A stretch of 64,000 nt of DNA from Bifidobacterium polysaccharolyticum (GCF_016101585.1 NZ_JACFQG010000002.1:529413-593412), one strand, 5' to 3'; counted from the first letter of the stretch, positions 36,037 to 46,629 are shown. Notes: generated by a model not told the origin, from the letters alone. Made by a program: numbers and translations.

Positions 36037-36678
36037 TCACTCCCTATCAGCATCCGCAGGATCATCATCAGCCTCGTAGTCATCCGAATCGACGACCTGA
36101 TCGGTTTCATCCACGTCCAGCGAGTCGTCATACCCGACTGGCTCGTCCTCAACATCGTCAGGGAGGTCTTCGTCTTCGCTCTTGGCCTTCAGATAGACAG
36201 TGACGTACCGGTGGGGCTCCTCACCGTGGGAACGTGACTTCAGCCCCTCCTCGCGGACCATGTCATGAACGATCTTGCGCTCAAAAGAGTTCATAGGCTT
36301 CATATTGACAGGGTCGCCAGTCTCACGAACCTCATCAATCACATCCAGGGCTTGTTCGCGAAGATGTTCGCGCTTGCGCCGCAGGAAGCCATCCACATCC
36401 ACAATCAGATGGGAACGCTCCCCTATCTTCTGCTGCACGGCCAAGCGTGTCAGCTGCTGAAGAGCATCGACCACCTCACCATCCTTGCCGATCAGATGCT
36501 TGATATCCGTATCGTCGTCAGCCACAATCTGTACGGTCGGACGGTGGTTGCGCACCCCCATCTCAATATCGCCCTCGTAATCGACGATGTCCAGCAACCC
36601 CTCCAGATAGTCGGCGGCGACATCCGCCTCCTCATTGAGTTGCTCGATGGTCTTTCCCTGGTCCAGAGACTGAGACAT
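36037..36678 (-). CDS. khpB: KH/R3H RNA-binding protein KhpB (Jag)
   Basis: The 213-residue protein has the Jag layout: a short N-terminal acidic part, a KH domain (about 45-100, including DIKHLIGKDGEVVDALQQL) and an R3H domain (about 100-165, PMNSFERKIVHDMV). It then has a long acidic tail (Asp, Glu and Val rich, about 168-213). KhpB binds RNA, usually with KhpA, and influences cell elongation and division. It lies between yidC and rsmG as usual. The ATG follows aaggag. The acidic tail is longer than in many homologues. Confidence 0.95.
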   Translation of the reverse strand: MSQSLDQGKTIEQLNEEADVAADYLEGLLDIVDYEGDIEMGVRNHRPTVQIVADDDTDIKHLIGKDGEVVDALQQLTRLAVQQKIGERSHLIVDVDGFLRRKREHLREQALDVIDEVRETGDPVNMKPMNSFERKIVHDMVREEGLKSRSHGEEPHRYVTVYLKAKSEDEDLPDDVEDEPVGYDDSLDVDETDQVVDSDDYEADDDPADADRE

Positions 36679-36855
36679 CTATGCTCTCCTTACACGCGTT
36701 TACATCCGATTCATAACCTCAGGTCCACTGGATTCCTGGTCACCAATCGAGTGTCCAGTATTGAGGATACACGGACGTGATGATTGCAGATTACTCCAGT
36801 ATTCGCCCGACCGAAAGCCGGGTTACCACGCCGGCCTCCACCGCCAGTAGCCGCA

Positions 36856-37878
36856 TCAACGGCCGCGACGTTTGCGATGGGGCTGGGAACGCTGGTGGGA
36901 GATGTTCTTGTTGTTGCGGGCTTCCTCTTCCAACCTCTTGGCCTCCATCAACTGCTCCTCCTCCAAAGAGGGCAGCCCCTGGCGCTTGCGGCGGGCATTC
37001 TCACGGCGATGGTCACGCTCTTCCTTGCTCTCTGCGGCCGGCGAGCCAGGAGTTGGCATATGGCGGACCTGGAAGAGGGTTCGGCCCAGATTCCAAAGGT
37101 TGTTGGTCAGCCAGTAAATTAGCACTGCGAATGGGAAGTAGATGCCCGAGAAGATGTACATGACCGGGAAGATGAAGGCCATCATCTGCTGCATCTTGTA
37201 CTGCTTTCCCTGCATGGCCGACCTCGGCATGTTCCGTCGAACATTATGGAACTGCGAGTAGAACATGGCCAGGCACATGAGCACGATGAAGACCACAATG
37301 ACTATACGGCCCGCACCCTGGGCGGACATGAAGTTGTCCGAAATCCGCAACCCGAAAAAGGTAGTCTCTTCGAATTCCCGCGCCACCTCTCGATTGAAGG
37401 CTCCCAGAGGTGCCCGCTTGCCACGGGCGATGAAGGGCACAGCCGAAAGCACATAGAACATGGTCATGAAGACCGGGCCCTGCACCAGTGCTGGCAGACA
37501 GGACCCCATGGGGTTGGCATGGTTGTCCTGATAGACCTTCATGGTCTCCCGGCTCATGGCCTCTCGGCTGGCCGGATCCTTCTTGTTGCGGTATTTGTTC
37601 TGGATCTTCATCAGCTTCGGCTGCAGAGCCTGCATCTTTTGCATGGATCGCAGCTGCTTGATGAAGAGCGGCAACACGCACAGGTTGACGATCAGCACCA
37701 GCATCACTACCGAGAGCGCCCAGGCCACGCCGGGACCCTTATGGAACCCAATCAGGGTCAGGAACTTGTGGCAATAGGTCATGATGTAGGTCATGAGCCA
37801 CTCGATCGGGTACAGGATTTTGTAGAAGAAACCGTATATACCCGTATCGAAGGTGAAGGTGTCGTTGTTGTGTAACAT
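36856..37878 (-). CDS. yidC: Membrane protein insertase YidC
   Basis: This 340-residue insertase integrates and folds proteins in the cytoplasmic membrane, alone or with SecYEG. Five or so membrane helices are visible, including the first with its basic loop (GPGVAWALSVVMLVLIVN), the C-terminal pair and the MQKMQALQPKLMKIQ cytosolic loop. The end is very basic (RSQPHRKRRGR) and would contact ribosomes. It begins two bases after the yidD stop, so translation is coupled. The ATG is preceded by aaggag. It is the actinobacterial short form without a large periplasmic domain. Confidence 0.96.
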   Translation of the reverse strand: MLHNNDTFTFDTGIYGFFYKILYPIEWLMTYIMTYCHKFLTLIGFHKGPGVAWALSVVMLVLIVNLCVLPLFIKQLRSMQKMQALQPKLMKIQNKYRNKKDPASREAMSRETMKVYQDNHANPMGSCLPALVQGPVFMTMFYVLSAVPFIARGKRAPLGAFNREVAREFEETTFFGLRISDNFMSAQGAGRIVIVVFIVLMCLAMFYSQFHNVRRNMPRSAMQGKQYKMQQMMAFIFPVMYIFSGIYFPFAVLIYWLTNNLWNLGRTLFQVRHMPTPGSPAAESKEERDHRRENARRKRQGLPSLEEEQLMEAKRLEEEARNNKNISHQRSQPHRKRRGR

Positions 37879-37880
37879 TG

Positions 37881-38201
37881 TCAGGCCGTCTCCTTGTCTG
37901 GGGCCAGGGGGGTCAGCCGGGCCTCCTCATGAGCCTTGGACCACGGGAACCGATAGAAGATGGAAAACCTTTGGGGCACGTCATCGATTCCACCGTTGTT
38001 GAAGGGCGTGCAACGCAATAACCGCAGAATGGCCAGGATGGTTCCGCGCAAGGCCCCGAACCGCTTCAAGGCGGTCAAAGCGTACTGGGAACAAGTCGGG
38101 TAGTAACGGCACCTCGGCGGCGACAAGGGTGAGATGTGGCGCTGATACCAGCGGACTGCGCTCTGCAGAGCCCGGGAGGCCAGGCCGCTCATACTCGGCA
38201 T
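37881..38201 (-). CDS. yidD: Membrane protein insertion efficiency factor YidD
   Basis: This 106-residue protein has the compact YidD domain: [44 protein letters not shown] and the final GGIDDVP. Three conserved-type cysteines are present. YidD is a small amphipathic membrane-associated protein that helps YidC insert proteins. Its start overlaps the end of rnpA by 13 bases, and its stop is two bases before yidC. Confidence 0.95.
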   Translation of the reverse strand: MPSMSGLASRALQSAVRWYQRHISPLSPPRCRYYPTCSQYALTALKRFGALRGTILAILRLLRCTPFNNGGIDDVPQRFSIFYRFPWSKAHEEARLTPLAPDKETA

Positions 38202-38692
38202 CCTTCACTGGTTTTCAGCTGTTGGACCGGTTGACGCTTGGATCCAGCGAACTGCGGACCTGACTGTCCCTGTACATCAAGACCGCCGGCAGTCTTTCCG
38301 GACTTACGCATGAGGTCACGGAAGAGCCTGTCCACTTGCTCCTCCAGCTGCTTGTAGGTGGCTGTAGCAGCGCTGGGTTTGGCGCGCATGACCAGATCAC
38401 AGGAGGGTGGCAGCAGGTCCTCCTTGAATCCCGCGAGTTGCCTGAACCTGCGCTTGACCTTGTTCCTGGTCACGGCCTTGCCCACATTTTTGGATACAGC
38501 GAGCCCCATGCGGCGTCTGCCTGCTGGCAGGATGTCATGCCGCCCTTCGTGCACAGCCGATGCCGTTGGCAGCGGGGTCGCCGTCCGGTCAGGCCCAGGT
38601 ATCAAATAATGTATGACCAGATCCCTGCTGCTGACTCGATGGCGTCGCCTGAGCACCGCCGTGAACTCCCGGTGGCTCCTCAGCCGTTCCAC
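38189..38692 (-). CDS. rnpA: Ribonuclease P protein component
   Basis: The 167-residue protein is the small basic subunit of RNase P that matures tRNA 5' ends. The start [16 protein letters not shown] and the RNR core ([18 protein letters not shown]) match the family. The typical size is about 115-130, so this has two additions: about 20 residues after LIPGP (rich in Thr, Ala and His) and a C-terminal tail of about 30. These may be lineage-specific. It lies 26 bases after rpmH and overlaps yidD by 13 bases, as usual at origins. Confidence 0.92.
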   Translation of the reverse strand: MERLRSHREFTAVLRRRHRVSSRDLVIHYLIPGPDRTATPLPTASAVHEGRHDILPAGRRRMGLAVSKNVGKAVTRNKVKRRFRQLAGFKEDLLPPSCDLVMRAKPSAATATYKQLEEQVDRLFRDLMRKSGKTAGGLDVQGQSGPQFAGSKRQPVQQLKTSEGCRV

Positions 38693-38718
38693 CTTCTGAA
38701 AAAGGATCGGGATCCGAC

Positions 38719-38853
38719 TCAGGCAGAGAGGGTCCGACGGCCCTTGGCCCGGCGGCGGTTGATCAGGGCACGACCGGAGCGGGTACGCATGCGAGCGCGG
38801 AATCCGTGCTTCATGTGGCGACGGCGATTGTTGGGTTGGAATGTCCTCTTCAT
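38719..38853 (-). CDS. rpmH: 50S ribosomal protein L34
   Basis: A 44-residue, strongly basic protein begins [19 protein letters not shown] and ends [12 protein letters not shown], the universal L34 pattern. The ATG is preceded by gggag on the minus strand. It is the first gene of the rpmH–rnpA–yidD–yidC cluster that faces dnaA, and its promoter probably lies in the DnaA-box region at 38854-39184. Confidence 0.97.
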   Translation of the reverse strand: MKRTFQPNNRRRHMKHGFRARMRTRSGRALINRRRAKGRRTLSA

Positions 38854-39184
38854 AATTCGTTGCTCCCGTGTGTAGACATACTCGAGTACGGCTCGTTATG
38901 AGTCAAGCTATATCACGGTACACATGAGCCGGGACGGAGTCAAACGAGCTTCCACCACCCAGCTGATTGGGACCGCTTCATGCCCTCCGCAAACCCTGTC
39001 ATAGCAGGAAAAGGGCCTCCTCACTTATCCACAAATTACATCACTGTTATTCACATTCATCGCAGATACAACACGCTATCCTGTGGATAACCGCGCAAAG
39101 TCGGTGTAACAATGGGCTACTGTCGAATTTGAGAGAAGCAGAAAGACCGGGACAATCAGTCGTCAAGAAGAGAGGAGCACACTG
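38854..39184. promoter_or_regulatory. rpmH–dnaA divergent region with three DnaA boxes
   Basis: DnaA boxes are TTATCCACA at 39025-39033, TTATTCACA at 39047-39055 and TGTGGATAA at 39082-39090. The region holds the promoters for rpmH and dnaA. The boxes may let DnaA control its own gene and form part of the origin, as in other actinobacteria. Confidence 0.8.
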
Positions 39185-40927
39185 ATGGCGCAGGATCCGC
39201 TGGATGCCGCTGCCCAGGCCAAGAGAATCTGGGATTCGGTCCTGCAGGTGCTCCGCTATAGCAGTTCACTGACCTCCAGGGACAAGGGCTGGCTGGAGGA
39301 CATCACCCCCGAGGCGGTTTTCGGCACCACCATCGTTTTGCGGGTCTCCTCCAAGGCAACTCAGGAGGCTGTGCAGGGACCGCTCAGCCAGCCCGTTTTA
39401 AATGCACTACAGCTGGTCACCAATCAGGAGATGTTCCCGGCTATTAAAATCGTCTACCCGGAGCAGATGGCCAAGCAGAAGGCTGCCGATCAACAGAACG
39501 ACCACCGCGCATCCGCCATGGCCGGCACCGCACCGGGCAGTGGCGAGTTCCGTCAAGTCCCCAGTCCTGCTCAGGATCCCTATGACGACTACCAGCGTCA
39601 GGCCGGCACCGACCGATCCCCCAGCTCAGAGGTCCACTCGGACTGGCGGGCCGAGAATCCTGGAACATCCAAGTCCCCGATTGTCTCCGCTAATGACTTC
39701 CACGAAGGCACCTATGTGCCCATGACCTTGGATATGCAGGCCGAGCTATCCGAACCCTCCTCCGTGGTAAGGCCAACGGCAGGCGGTAATACCGATCGGC
39801 AGAGCGAGACAGAAAGGGCCACATCCCGGCCCGCCTTCACCGTGCCCCGCTTCCCCATGAACCAGAACCGGGTGGAGCGCGACCCACAGACTCACCTGAA
39901 CAAGAACGCCACCTTCGATACCTTCGTCCCGGGCGATTCCAACCGCTTTGCGCGGACCGTGGCCTTGGCCGTGGCCGAAGGATCAGGTCAGGATTTCAAC
40001 CCCCTGTGTATTTACGGCAGCTCAGGCCTGGGCAAGACCCATCTGCTCAACGCCATCGGCAACTATGCCCTGGTCAAGGATCCCTCGCTCAAGGTCCGAT
40101 ACGTCAACTCGGAGGAATTCACCAACGAATTCATCGACGCCCTGCAGAACTCCACCCAGGGATCGGGTCAGATCGCAGAATTCAATCGCCGCTACCGGCA
40201 GGTGGATGTGCTCCTTATCGATGACATCCAATTTCTAGGGGGCAAGGAAGCCACCCTGGACCAGTTCTTCCACACCTTTAATGCCCTGCATGACGCCAAC
40301 AAGCGCATCGTCATCGCCTCGGACGTGGCCCCCAAGAATCTGAAGGGCTTCGAATCGCGACTAATCTCGCGTTTCGATTCGGGACTGACTGTAGACGTCA
40401 AGCCGCCAGATCGGGAGACACGGGTGGCCATCCTGAGAATGATGGCTTCCATGAACGGAGTCAGTATTCCCAACGAGGTTCTGGATCTGATCGCGGAACG
40501 CTTCACCGAAAACATCCGAGAGCTTGAGGGTGCTCTGACCCGTGTCACGGCCGTAGCCAGCCTCAATAATCAGCCGGTCACTACGGCCCTGGCTGAACAG
40601 ACCCTGCAAGACTTCTTCTCTACGGACGTAGAAATCAAGCCCACTGACATCATCTCCCAAGTAGCCAAGTACTTCCATCTGACCTTCGACGATATCGTCG
40701 GCCGTACGCGCACCAAGAACATCGCCCTAGCCCGACAGATCGCCATGTATTTGGCCCGGGAAATGACCAGCATGTCCTTGGTCGACATCGGCGAGGTCTT
40801 TGGCGGCCGCGATCACACCACAGTCATGCACGCCTACACCCGTATCTCCAATGAGATGCAGGAAAAGCGAGAGATTTACAACTATGTCATGGAGCTCACG
40901 GTCCGGCTCAAGCAGCCTCAAAATTGA
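39185..40927 (+). CDS. dnaA: Chromosomal replication initiator DnaA
   Basis: The 580-residue protein has the usual four domains. Domain I is about 1-85 and domain II is a long variable linker (about 95-230, rich in Gln, Asp, Ser and Thr). Domain III is the AAA+ core with Walker A GSSGLGKTHLL (about 277) and Walker B LLIDDIQFL. Domain IV is about 465-580, with the DNA-binding signature GRDHTTVMHAYTRIS. DnaA binds the TTATCCACA boxes in this window and opens the origin. The linker is long, as is common in actinobacteria. The start is preceded by gaggag. Confidence 0.98.
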   Translation: MAQDPLDAAAQAKRIWDSVLQVLRYSSSLTSRDKGWLEDITPEAVFGTTIVLRVSSKATQEAVQGPLSQPVLNALQLVTNQEMFPAIKIVYPEQMAKQKAADQQNDHRASAMAGTAPGSGEFRQVPSPAQDPYDDYQRQAGTDRSPSSEVHSDWRAENPGTSKSPIVSANDFHEGTYVPMTLDMQAELSEPSSVVRPTAGGNTDRQSETERATSRPAFTVPRFPMNQNRVERDPQTHLNKNATFDTFVPGDSNRFARTVALAVAEGSGQDFNPLCIYGSSGLGKTHLLNAIGNYALVKDPSLKVRYVNSEEFTNEFIDALQNSTQGSGQIAEFNRRYRQVDVLLIDDIQFLGGKEATLDQFFHTFNALHDANKRIVIASDVAPKNLKGFESRLISRFDSGLTVDVKPPDRETRVAILRMMASMNGVSIPNEVLDLIAERFTENIRELEGALTRVTAVASLNNQPVTTALAEQTLQDFFSTDVEIKPTDIISQVAKYFHLTFDDIVGRTRTKNIALARQIAMYLAREMTSMSLVDIGEVFGGRDHTTVMHAYTRISNEMQEKREIYNYVMELTVRLKQPQN

Positions 40928-41341
40928 TGCGACACGCAGACACTGTTGTGGATCGACAGAAAAAGATATCCACCTACTTATCCCCGGATGTGGGCAAACC
41001 TTGGGAATAACACACCGTTTTTCCGGGGATAAGTGGTGCATTTTCAGCGAATAACCGCGTCTCTTTTGTGGATAACCCAGCAAAAATACACCCCTGTGGA
41101 TAACTTGGCCTCTTATTCACACCGACTCCACTGCTTATCCACATCGTCTGATTGAGGTCTATCCACTTCGTTGCAAGGGTTTGAGAACTTATCCACACCA
41201 TCCACCGAGCTTATTACGATGACTCTATGTATATTTATGCAATAGTCACCTTCACACTCAAGCACATCTGCTTGTTCCAACCACATCACCTGAGCTATTC
41301 GATAGAATGAGTCCAGTTCATTCATCGACAAGAAGGCTCCC
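40928..41341. other. oriC: DnaA-box cluster between dnaA and dnaN
   Basis: Perfect or near-perfect boxes are TGTGGATAA at 41067-41075 and 41095-41103, TTATTCACA at 41113-41121 and TTATCCACA at 41135-41143 and 41189-41197. Weaker ones lie at 40947-40955 (TGTGGATCG), 40978-40986 (TTATCCCCG) and 41024-41032 (its reverse). Both orientations occur. An AT-rich stretch at about 41205-41250 could be the unwinding element. With the rpmH–dnaA boxes this is the probable origin. Confidence 0.88.
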
Positions 41342-42466
41342 ATGAAAGTAGAAGTGAATTCATCCGCACTCTCAGATGCAGTGGCCTGGACCACCCGCAT
41401 CATCCCCTCCCGACCGGCTTCGCCGATTCTGGCAGGCATCAGGATGGAAGCCTCTGAAGGAACATTGAAGCTTTCTGCTTTTGATTACGAGGTTTCGGCA
41501 AGAAACCACATCGAGGCAGGCATCGATGAATCCGGAACAGCCTTGGTACTAGGCAAACTGCTGGCGGACATCACCAAATCACTACCATCGGAGAAAACCT
41601 ATCTGTCAACCGAGGGATCCAAGATGACCATCACCTCGGGCAAGTCCACTTTTTCTCTGCAACTGATGCCTGACAGCGAATATCCCGACCTCCCTGCCGT
41701 TCCTGAGCCTATGGGCCAGGTGGATGCTGAGACCTTTATCCAGTCCATCTCCCAGTCCATCGTCGCTGTTTCCCGGGAGGAGAGCCGACCGGTCCTGACC
41801 AGCGTCAAGACCGAGATCACCGGGGACAAGGTGGTCATGACCGCCACCGACCGTTTCAGACTGTCCCGTTCGAGCTTCACCTGGACTCCTCGTGACGCCG
41901 ATTTTTCCACCTCCATGCTGATCCGCGGCTCCCTGTTGCGAGACATCGCCCGTTCCCTGGACGAGCACCAGAATGTAACCATGGATTACGAGGCTGACAA
42001 CCCCACCATCATGGGCGTGGAAAACGCTGGCAAAATATCCACCACCCAGCTGATCGATGGAGAATTTCCGGCCGTGGACCGTCTCTTTTCGGACGAGTAC
42101 CCCATCCAGGCGGTCATCGCCCGGCAGGACCTGATCGATGCCATCAAGCGTGTGGCCCTGGTAGCCGAACGTAACGCCCCCATCCGTATGGTCTTCTCCG
42201 GCAACGAGGTGACTCTGAGCGCCGGCACAGCTGACGAGGCACAGGCACATGAGGTTCTGCAGGCGGATCTGGACGGGGAAGACATCACGGTGGCCTTCAA
42301 TCCGAACTATCTGATTGACGGGCTGGGTGCCATCGCCGAGCCCTTTGTCCGCATCAAGATGACTTCGGCAGTCAAGGCTGTGGAATTCAACGGCCAGCAG
42401 GAGCAGGATTCCGAGGAGTCCATGGATTACCGTTACCTGCTGGTGCCCATGCGTTTCAACAACTGA
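41342..42466 (+). CDS. dnaN: DNA polymerase III beta sliding clamp
   Basis: This 374-residue ring subunit clamps polymerase III and repair proteins on DNA. The normal length and three repeated clamp domains fit. Typical segments are RLSRSSF in the second domain, PNYLIDGLGAI, and the C-terminal YLLVPMRF. It is the first gene on the right-hand side of oriC and is 29 bases from recF. Its start is preceded by gaagg, and the message would begin within the DnaA-box region. Confidence 0.98.
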   Translation: MKVEVNSSALSDAVAWTTRIIPSRPASPILAGIRMEASEGTLKLSAFDYEVSARNHIEAGIDESGTALVLGKLLADITKSLPSEKTYLSTEGSKMTITSGKSTFSLQLMPDSEYPDLPAVPEPMGQVDAETFIQSISQSIVAVSREESRPVLTSVKTEITGDKVVMTATDRFRLSRSSFTWTPRDADFSTSMLIRGSLLRDIARSLDEHQNVTMDYEADNPTIMGVENAGKISTTQLIDGEFPAVDRLFSDEYPIQAVIARQDLIDAIKRVALVAERNAPIRMVFSGNEVTLSAGTADEAQAHEVLQADLDGEDITVAFNPNYLIDGLGAIAEPFVRIKMTSAVKAVEFNGQQEQDSEESMDYRYLLVPMRFNN

Positions 42467-42495
42467 CATCCGGGTAGGTTCGAGGAACGATCGTC

Positions 42496-43749
42496 GTGCA
42501 CATCTCCCGTCTGGTTCTGGATCACTTCCGTTCCTGGGAGCATTGTGTCCTCGATCTGGAGCCTGGAGTCACCATTCTGGAGGGGCGCAACGGTCTGGGC
42601 AAGACCAACCTGGTCGAGGCCGTCGAGGTCCTGTCCACCGGCGGCAGCCATAGGACTTCATCTTCACTACCCCTGGTAGAACGTGGGCAGTCCAAGGCCA
42701 CCATAAGGGCCAGGCTGGAGCAGGACGGAACCGCTACTGACTATGAGCTGACCATTGCCGCCAAGGGAGCCAACCGGGGAAGAATCAACGGCGGGCCTTC
42801 CCTCTATCAGCGTGACCTGGTGGGCCGGGTACCCTGCGTGACCTTCAGCCCTGAGGATCAGCTGATGGTCTCCGGAGAGCCGGCGGCCAGGCGGGCCGTG
42901 CTGGACCAGGCCGGCAGCCAGCTCGATGTCGACTACTTCCAGGTCCGGCAGGATTTTCGTCATGTGGCCAAGCAGCGCGCCGCCCTGCTCAAGCAGCTCT
43001 CCCAGGCGGGCTATGATCCCTCGGGTGATGGGAGTGACGCCGCCCTTTCCGGCCTTGAGGTCTGGACTGGGCAGTTTATTCGCACCGGGCTGGATCTGAG
43101 CCGACGACGAGCGGCTCTGGTAGAGGCTCTGGACCAGCCCTTCAGCGATTTGTATGGTCGGCTTGCAGGCCCTGATCAGGATGCTCGATTGACTTACCAG
43201 CCATCCCTGGAGGAAATCGGACCCGATAGGCAGACCGGTCCAGAGGTCGCCGAAGCCGTCAGCCGTCACTTTCAGCGGATCTACCCGGGAGAAGTAGCTC
43301 GTGGCACTAATCTGATCGGTCCTCAGCGCGATGATTTGGTCTTCACCCTCAACGGCATGCCTGCTCGGGAGTTCGCCTCCAACGGTGAGATGTGGACCCT
43401 GGCTCTGGCTTTGCGGCTGGCTCTGCTGCAGGTGGTCAAGGATCGTCGCGATCTGGAGCCCATCGTCATTCTGGATGATGTCTTCGCCCAGTTGGATCGG
43501 GGCCGTAGGGATCAGATTCTGGACTTTGCCCGTCAGCAGAGCCAGGTGCTGATCACCGTGGCCGCCGACAGCGATATTCCCTCCCTGCAGGGTGCCAGGC
43601 TGGTGGATGTGTCCCGACTGAGGCATGTGCAGCCATCTGATCCGGCTGCCCAGGATCCAGCCATTGCCAGTGCCATGCAGGACCTGCGTCGAACCAGAGG
43701 GACGGCTCATGAGGACTCTGATATGCCGGAGGGGAACAACCTGTCATGA
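42496..43749 (+). CDS. recF: DNA recombination/gap repair ATPase RecF
   Basis: The 417-residue SMC-like ATPase loads RecA at gaps together with RecO and RecR. Walker A GRNGLGKTN, the signature region MWTLALALRLALLQ and Walker B VILDDVFAQLD are seen. The start is a GTG (gtgcacatctcc) 29 bases after dnaN. The last eight residues overlap the next gene by four bases (atga), so translation is coupled with dciA. Confidence 0.96.
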   Translation: MHISRLVLDHFRSWEHCVLDLEPGVTILEGRNGLGKTNLVEAVEVLSTGGSHRTSSSLPLVERGQSKATIRARLEQDGTATDYELTIAAKGANRGRINGGPSLYQRDLVGRVPCVTFSPEDQLMVSGEPAARRAVLDQAGSQLDVDYFQVRQDFRHVAKQRAALLKQLSQAGYDPSGDGSDAALSGLEVWTGQFIRTGLDLSRRRAALVEALDQPFSDLYGRLAGPDQDARLTYQPSLEEIGPDRQTGPEVAEAVSRHFQRIYPGEVARGTNLIGPQRDDLVFTLNGMPAREFASNGEMWTLALALRLALLQVVKDRRDLEPIVILDDVFAQLDRGRRDQILDFARQQSQVLITVAADSDIPSLQGARLVDVSRLRHVQPSDPAAQDPAIASAMQDLRRTRGTAHEDSDMPEGNNLS

Positions 43750-44243
43750 AGGCCCCCATGGTTGAGACTCTGCACCTGGATCAGCGTCGATTGCCGGCAC
43801 TGGTCTTCGAGGGCTGCACGCGACGGGCGGCCACTCGTCGGCAGCGGGAGGACAACTCCCGTAAGGCCTGGTATGCATTCGGCAAGCCGGGCCGCGACCC
43901 AGCCAAACTGGGAGGTGTGGTGACCAGCCTTGCTGCTGGGAGCGGGTGGACCAGTCATCTGAAGGTTGCTCGGTTGCGCAACCAGTGGGACGGTGTAGTT
44001 GGACCCGGCATCGCCGCCCATTCGAGAGTGGTCTCCTACCAGGAGGGCGTGCTGATCATCCAGGCGCAGACCACGGTATGGGCCACTCAGCTGACCTACC
44101 TGGTCCCCCAGCTCAAAGCGACCATTGCCAAGCGGCTGGGCATGCCGGTCAGACAGATTCGGGTGACTGGCCCCCACAACTACAGCTTTCGCCGTTCGCG
44201 GTTCGATCCGCCCGGCCGAGGCGTGCGCGACACCTACGGGTGA
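43746..44243 (+). CDS. dciA: DUF721 (DciA-type) protein
   Basis: The 165-residue product has the DUF721 core, with VARLRNQWDGVVGPGIAAHS and VSYQEGVLIIQAQTTVWATQ followed by LTYLVPQLKATIAKRLG. DciA loads the replicative helicase DnaB in bacteria without DnaC. This one has an N-terminal basic stretch and a C-terminal basic tail. The link to DciA rests on the family and on the recF–gyrB location. It overlaps recF by four bases and is 211 bases before gyrB. Confidence 0.9.
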   Translation: MKAPMVETLHLDQRRLPALVFEGCTRRAATRRQREDNSRKAWYAFGKPGRDPAKLGGVVTSLAAGSGWTSHLKVARLRNQWDGVVGPGIAAHSRVVSYQEGVLIIQAQTTVWATQLTYLVPQLKATIAKRLGMPVRQIRVTGPHNYSFRRSRFDPPGRGVRDTYG

Positions 44244-44454
44244 ACCCATAATCTGCGAATACCGTCTTCCCAGCTTTCTGTAAGCCTAAAGTCCCATAGC
44301 GCTGGTATTCTATAGGTTATAGGGTCAAACGCTTCCAAGGCCCCTTTATGGACGATTTGGAACCTGGTGACCATGAGTCAATCCCCCGCTCGACCACGAA
44401 CGGAAGCTGCTTTGTCGTCAGTGGCCGACGATGGGGGTGCAGAAAGGACTATCC

Positions 44455-46584
44455 GTGGCAGATCTCAATACTGACCCGTCCCGGACCCCGCAAGAGGGCC
44501 GGGAAAACGAGGAGGACAAGCCTCAGGATGATGGCATGACGGGCCAGGATCAGCTGGATCAGCTGGACGATGCGCAGCTGGATGATTCGCTTTCACCCGA
44601 GCACTATGATGCCAGCGATCTGAAGGTGCTTGAGGGGCTGGAGGCGGTCCGCGTCCGTCCCGGCATGTACATCGGCTCGACGGGGCCCAGAGGCCTGCAT
44701 CATCTGGTCTACGAGATCGTCGACAACTCGGTCGACGAGGCTCTGGCCGGGTACGCTGACCATATTGAAGTCACCATCCTGCCCGACAACGGCATCCGTG
44801 TGGACGACAACGGCCGTGGCATCCCTGTAGACGAGGTGCCAGGCGAGGGCAAGAGCGGCGTCGAGGTGGTCATGACCAAGCTGCATGCCGGCGGCAAGTT
44901 CGGAGGCGGCGGCTACGCGGTCTCGGGCGGTCTGCACGGCGTGGGCATCTCCGTGGTGAACGCCCTGTCCACCCGAATTGATGTCCAAGTGCGTCGACAG
45001 GGCTACCACTGGCATCAGAACTTCCGTAACCAGAAGCCGACCGCTCCCCTGTCCAAGGACCAAGCCATGGGGCCGGATGAGAGCACCGGCACCTCGGTGA
45101 CCTTCTGGGCCGATCCCAAAATCTTCGAGACCACGGTCTATGACTTCGAGACCTTGCGCAGCCGTTTCCAACAGATGGCCTTCCTCAACAAGGGCCTGAG
45201 AATCACTTTGACCGACCTGCGTCCCAACGACCAGGCCGGCGACGAGGTGGCGGGCGAGGAGCAGACCCCGGAGCAGAAGGGACAGTCCGTCAGCTACCAG
45301 TATGCCAACGGCATCAAGGACTATGTGGACTATCTGGTCAAGGTCAGGAAGGCCACGCCTGTGGAGGCCGAGGTCATCGACTTCGAGGCCGAGGATCTGA
45401 AGCTGGGCATCTCCGCCGAGGTGGCCATGCAGTGGACCACCGCCTATTCGGAGTCGGTCCACACCTTCGCCAACACCATCGCGACCACTGAGGGCGGCAC
45501 CCACGAAGAGGGATTCCGCGCGGCTCTGACCAGCATGATCAACCGCTACGCCAGGGACAAGAACATCCTCAAAGACAAGGACGATAACCTCTCTGGCGAC
45601 GACGTGCGCGAGGGGCTGACCGCTGTGGTTTCTGTCAAGTTGACTAACCCGCAGTTCGAAGGCCAGACCAAGACCAAGCTGGGCAACTCCGAGGCCAAGA
45701 CCTTCGTCCAGCGGGTCATGACCGAGAGGCTGAGTGACTGGTTCGACGCCCACCCAGGCGAGGCCAAGGCCATCATCCAGAAGGCCATGGAGGCCTCCCG
45801 CGCCAGGATCGCGGCTAAGAAGGCCCGCGAGAACACCCGTCGTAAGTCCATCTTCGAGACGGCCGGCATGCCCGACAAGCTCAAGGACTGCCAGTCCAGC
45901 GACCCCGAAGAGTGTGAGCTGTTCATCGTGGAGGGTGACTCAGCAGGCGGCTCGGCCATACAGGGGCGCAACCCTATGACCCAGGCCATTTTGCCGCTGC
46001 GTGGCAAGATCCTCAATACGGAGCGGGCCAGCCTGGACCGCATGATGAAGTCCGACACCATCGAATCCCTGATTACCGCTGTAGGAGGGGGATACGGCGA
46101 GGATTTCAACATCGACAAAGTGCGCTACCACAAGGTCATCATCATGGCCGACGCCGATGTGGACGGCGCCCACATCGCCACCCTGAACCTGACCCTCTTC
46201 TTCCGCTACATGCGGCCCATGATCGAGGCTGGCTACGTCTACGTGGCCATGCCTCCGCTCTACCGGCTCAAGTGGACCAAGGGTCCCCACAGCTTCGTCT
46301 ACACCGACGCCGAGCGCGACAGGGTTCTGGCCGAGGGCAAGGCCTCAGGTCGGCAGCTGCCCAAGGGCGAAGGGATCCAGCGCTACAAGGGTCTGGGCGA
46401 GATGAGCTACCAGGAGCTCTGGGAGACCACCATGGACCCGGAGCATCGCATCCTCAAGAAGATCCGCATCGATGACGCCGAGCAGGCCGACGAGACCTTC
46501 ACCATGCTCATGGGTGACGAGGTCGAACCCCGGCGTCTGTTCATCCAGCGCAACGCGCACGACGCCCGCTTCATTGACGCCTGA
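44455..46584 (+). CDS. gyrB: DNA gyrase subunit B
   Basis: From GTG 44455 the product has 709 residues. The GTG follows aaagga at a good distance, while an upstream ATG at 44431 would add eight residues. The GHKL ATPase domain ([31 protein letters not shown]) and the Toprim motifs EGDSAGGSA and PLRGKILN are complete, as are the C-terminal [11 protein letters not shown] and YKGLGEM segments. Gyrase with GyrA adds negative supercoils to DNA. A 40-residue acidic N-terminal extension precedes the ATPase, as in other bifidobacteria. The 211-base upstream gap probably contains its promoter. Confidence 0.98.
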   Translation: MADLNTDPSRTPQEGRENEEDKPQDDGMTGQDQLDQLDDAQLDDSLSPEHYDASDLKVLEGLEAVRVRPGMYIGSTGPRGLHHLVYEIVDNSVDEALAGYADHIEVTILPDNGIRVDDNGRGIPVDEVPGEGKSGVEVVMTKLHAGGKFGGGGYAVSGGLHGVGISVVNALSTRIDVQVRRQGYHWHQNFRNQKPTAPLSKDQAMGPDESTGTSVTFWADPKIFETTVYDFETLRSRFQQMAFLNKGLRITLTDLRPNDQAGDEVAGEEQTPEQKGQSVSYQYANGIKDYVDYLVKVRKATPVEAEVIDFEAEDLKLGISAEVAMQWTTAYSESVHTFANTIATTEGGTHEEGFRAALTSMINRYARDKNILKDKDDNLSGDDVREGLTAVVSVKLTNPQFEGQTKTKLGNSEAKTFVQRVMTERLSDWFDAHPGEAKAIIQKAMEASRARIAAKKARENTRRKSIFETAGMPDKLKDCQSSDPEECELFIVEGDSAGGSAIQGRNPMTQAILPLRGKILNTERASLDRMMKSDTIESLITAVGGGYGEDFNIDKVRYHKVIIMADADVDGAHIATLNLTLFFRYMRPMIEAGYVYVAMPPLYRLKWTKGPHSFVYTDAERDRVLAEGKASGRQLPKGEGIQRYKGLGEMSYQELWETTMDPEHRILKKIRIDDAEQADETFTMLMGDEVEPRRLFIQRNAHDARFIDA

Positions 46585-46629
46585 GACGCGGACGCCTCCC
46601 CTTTTCAACATTTGAGCTAAGGATCGATT

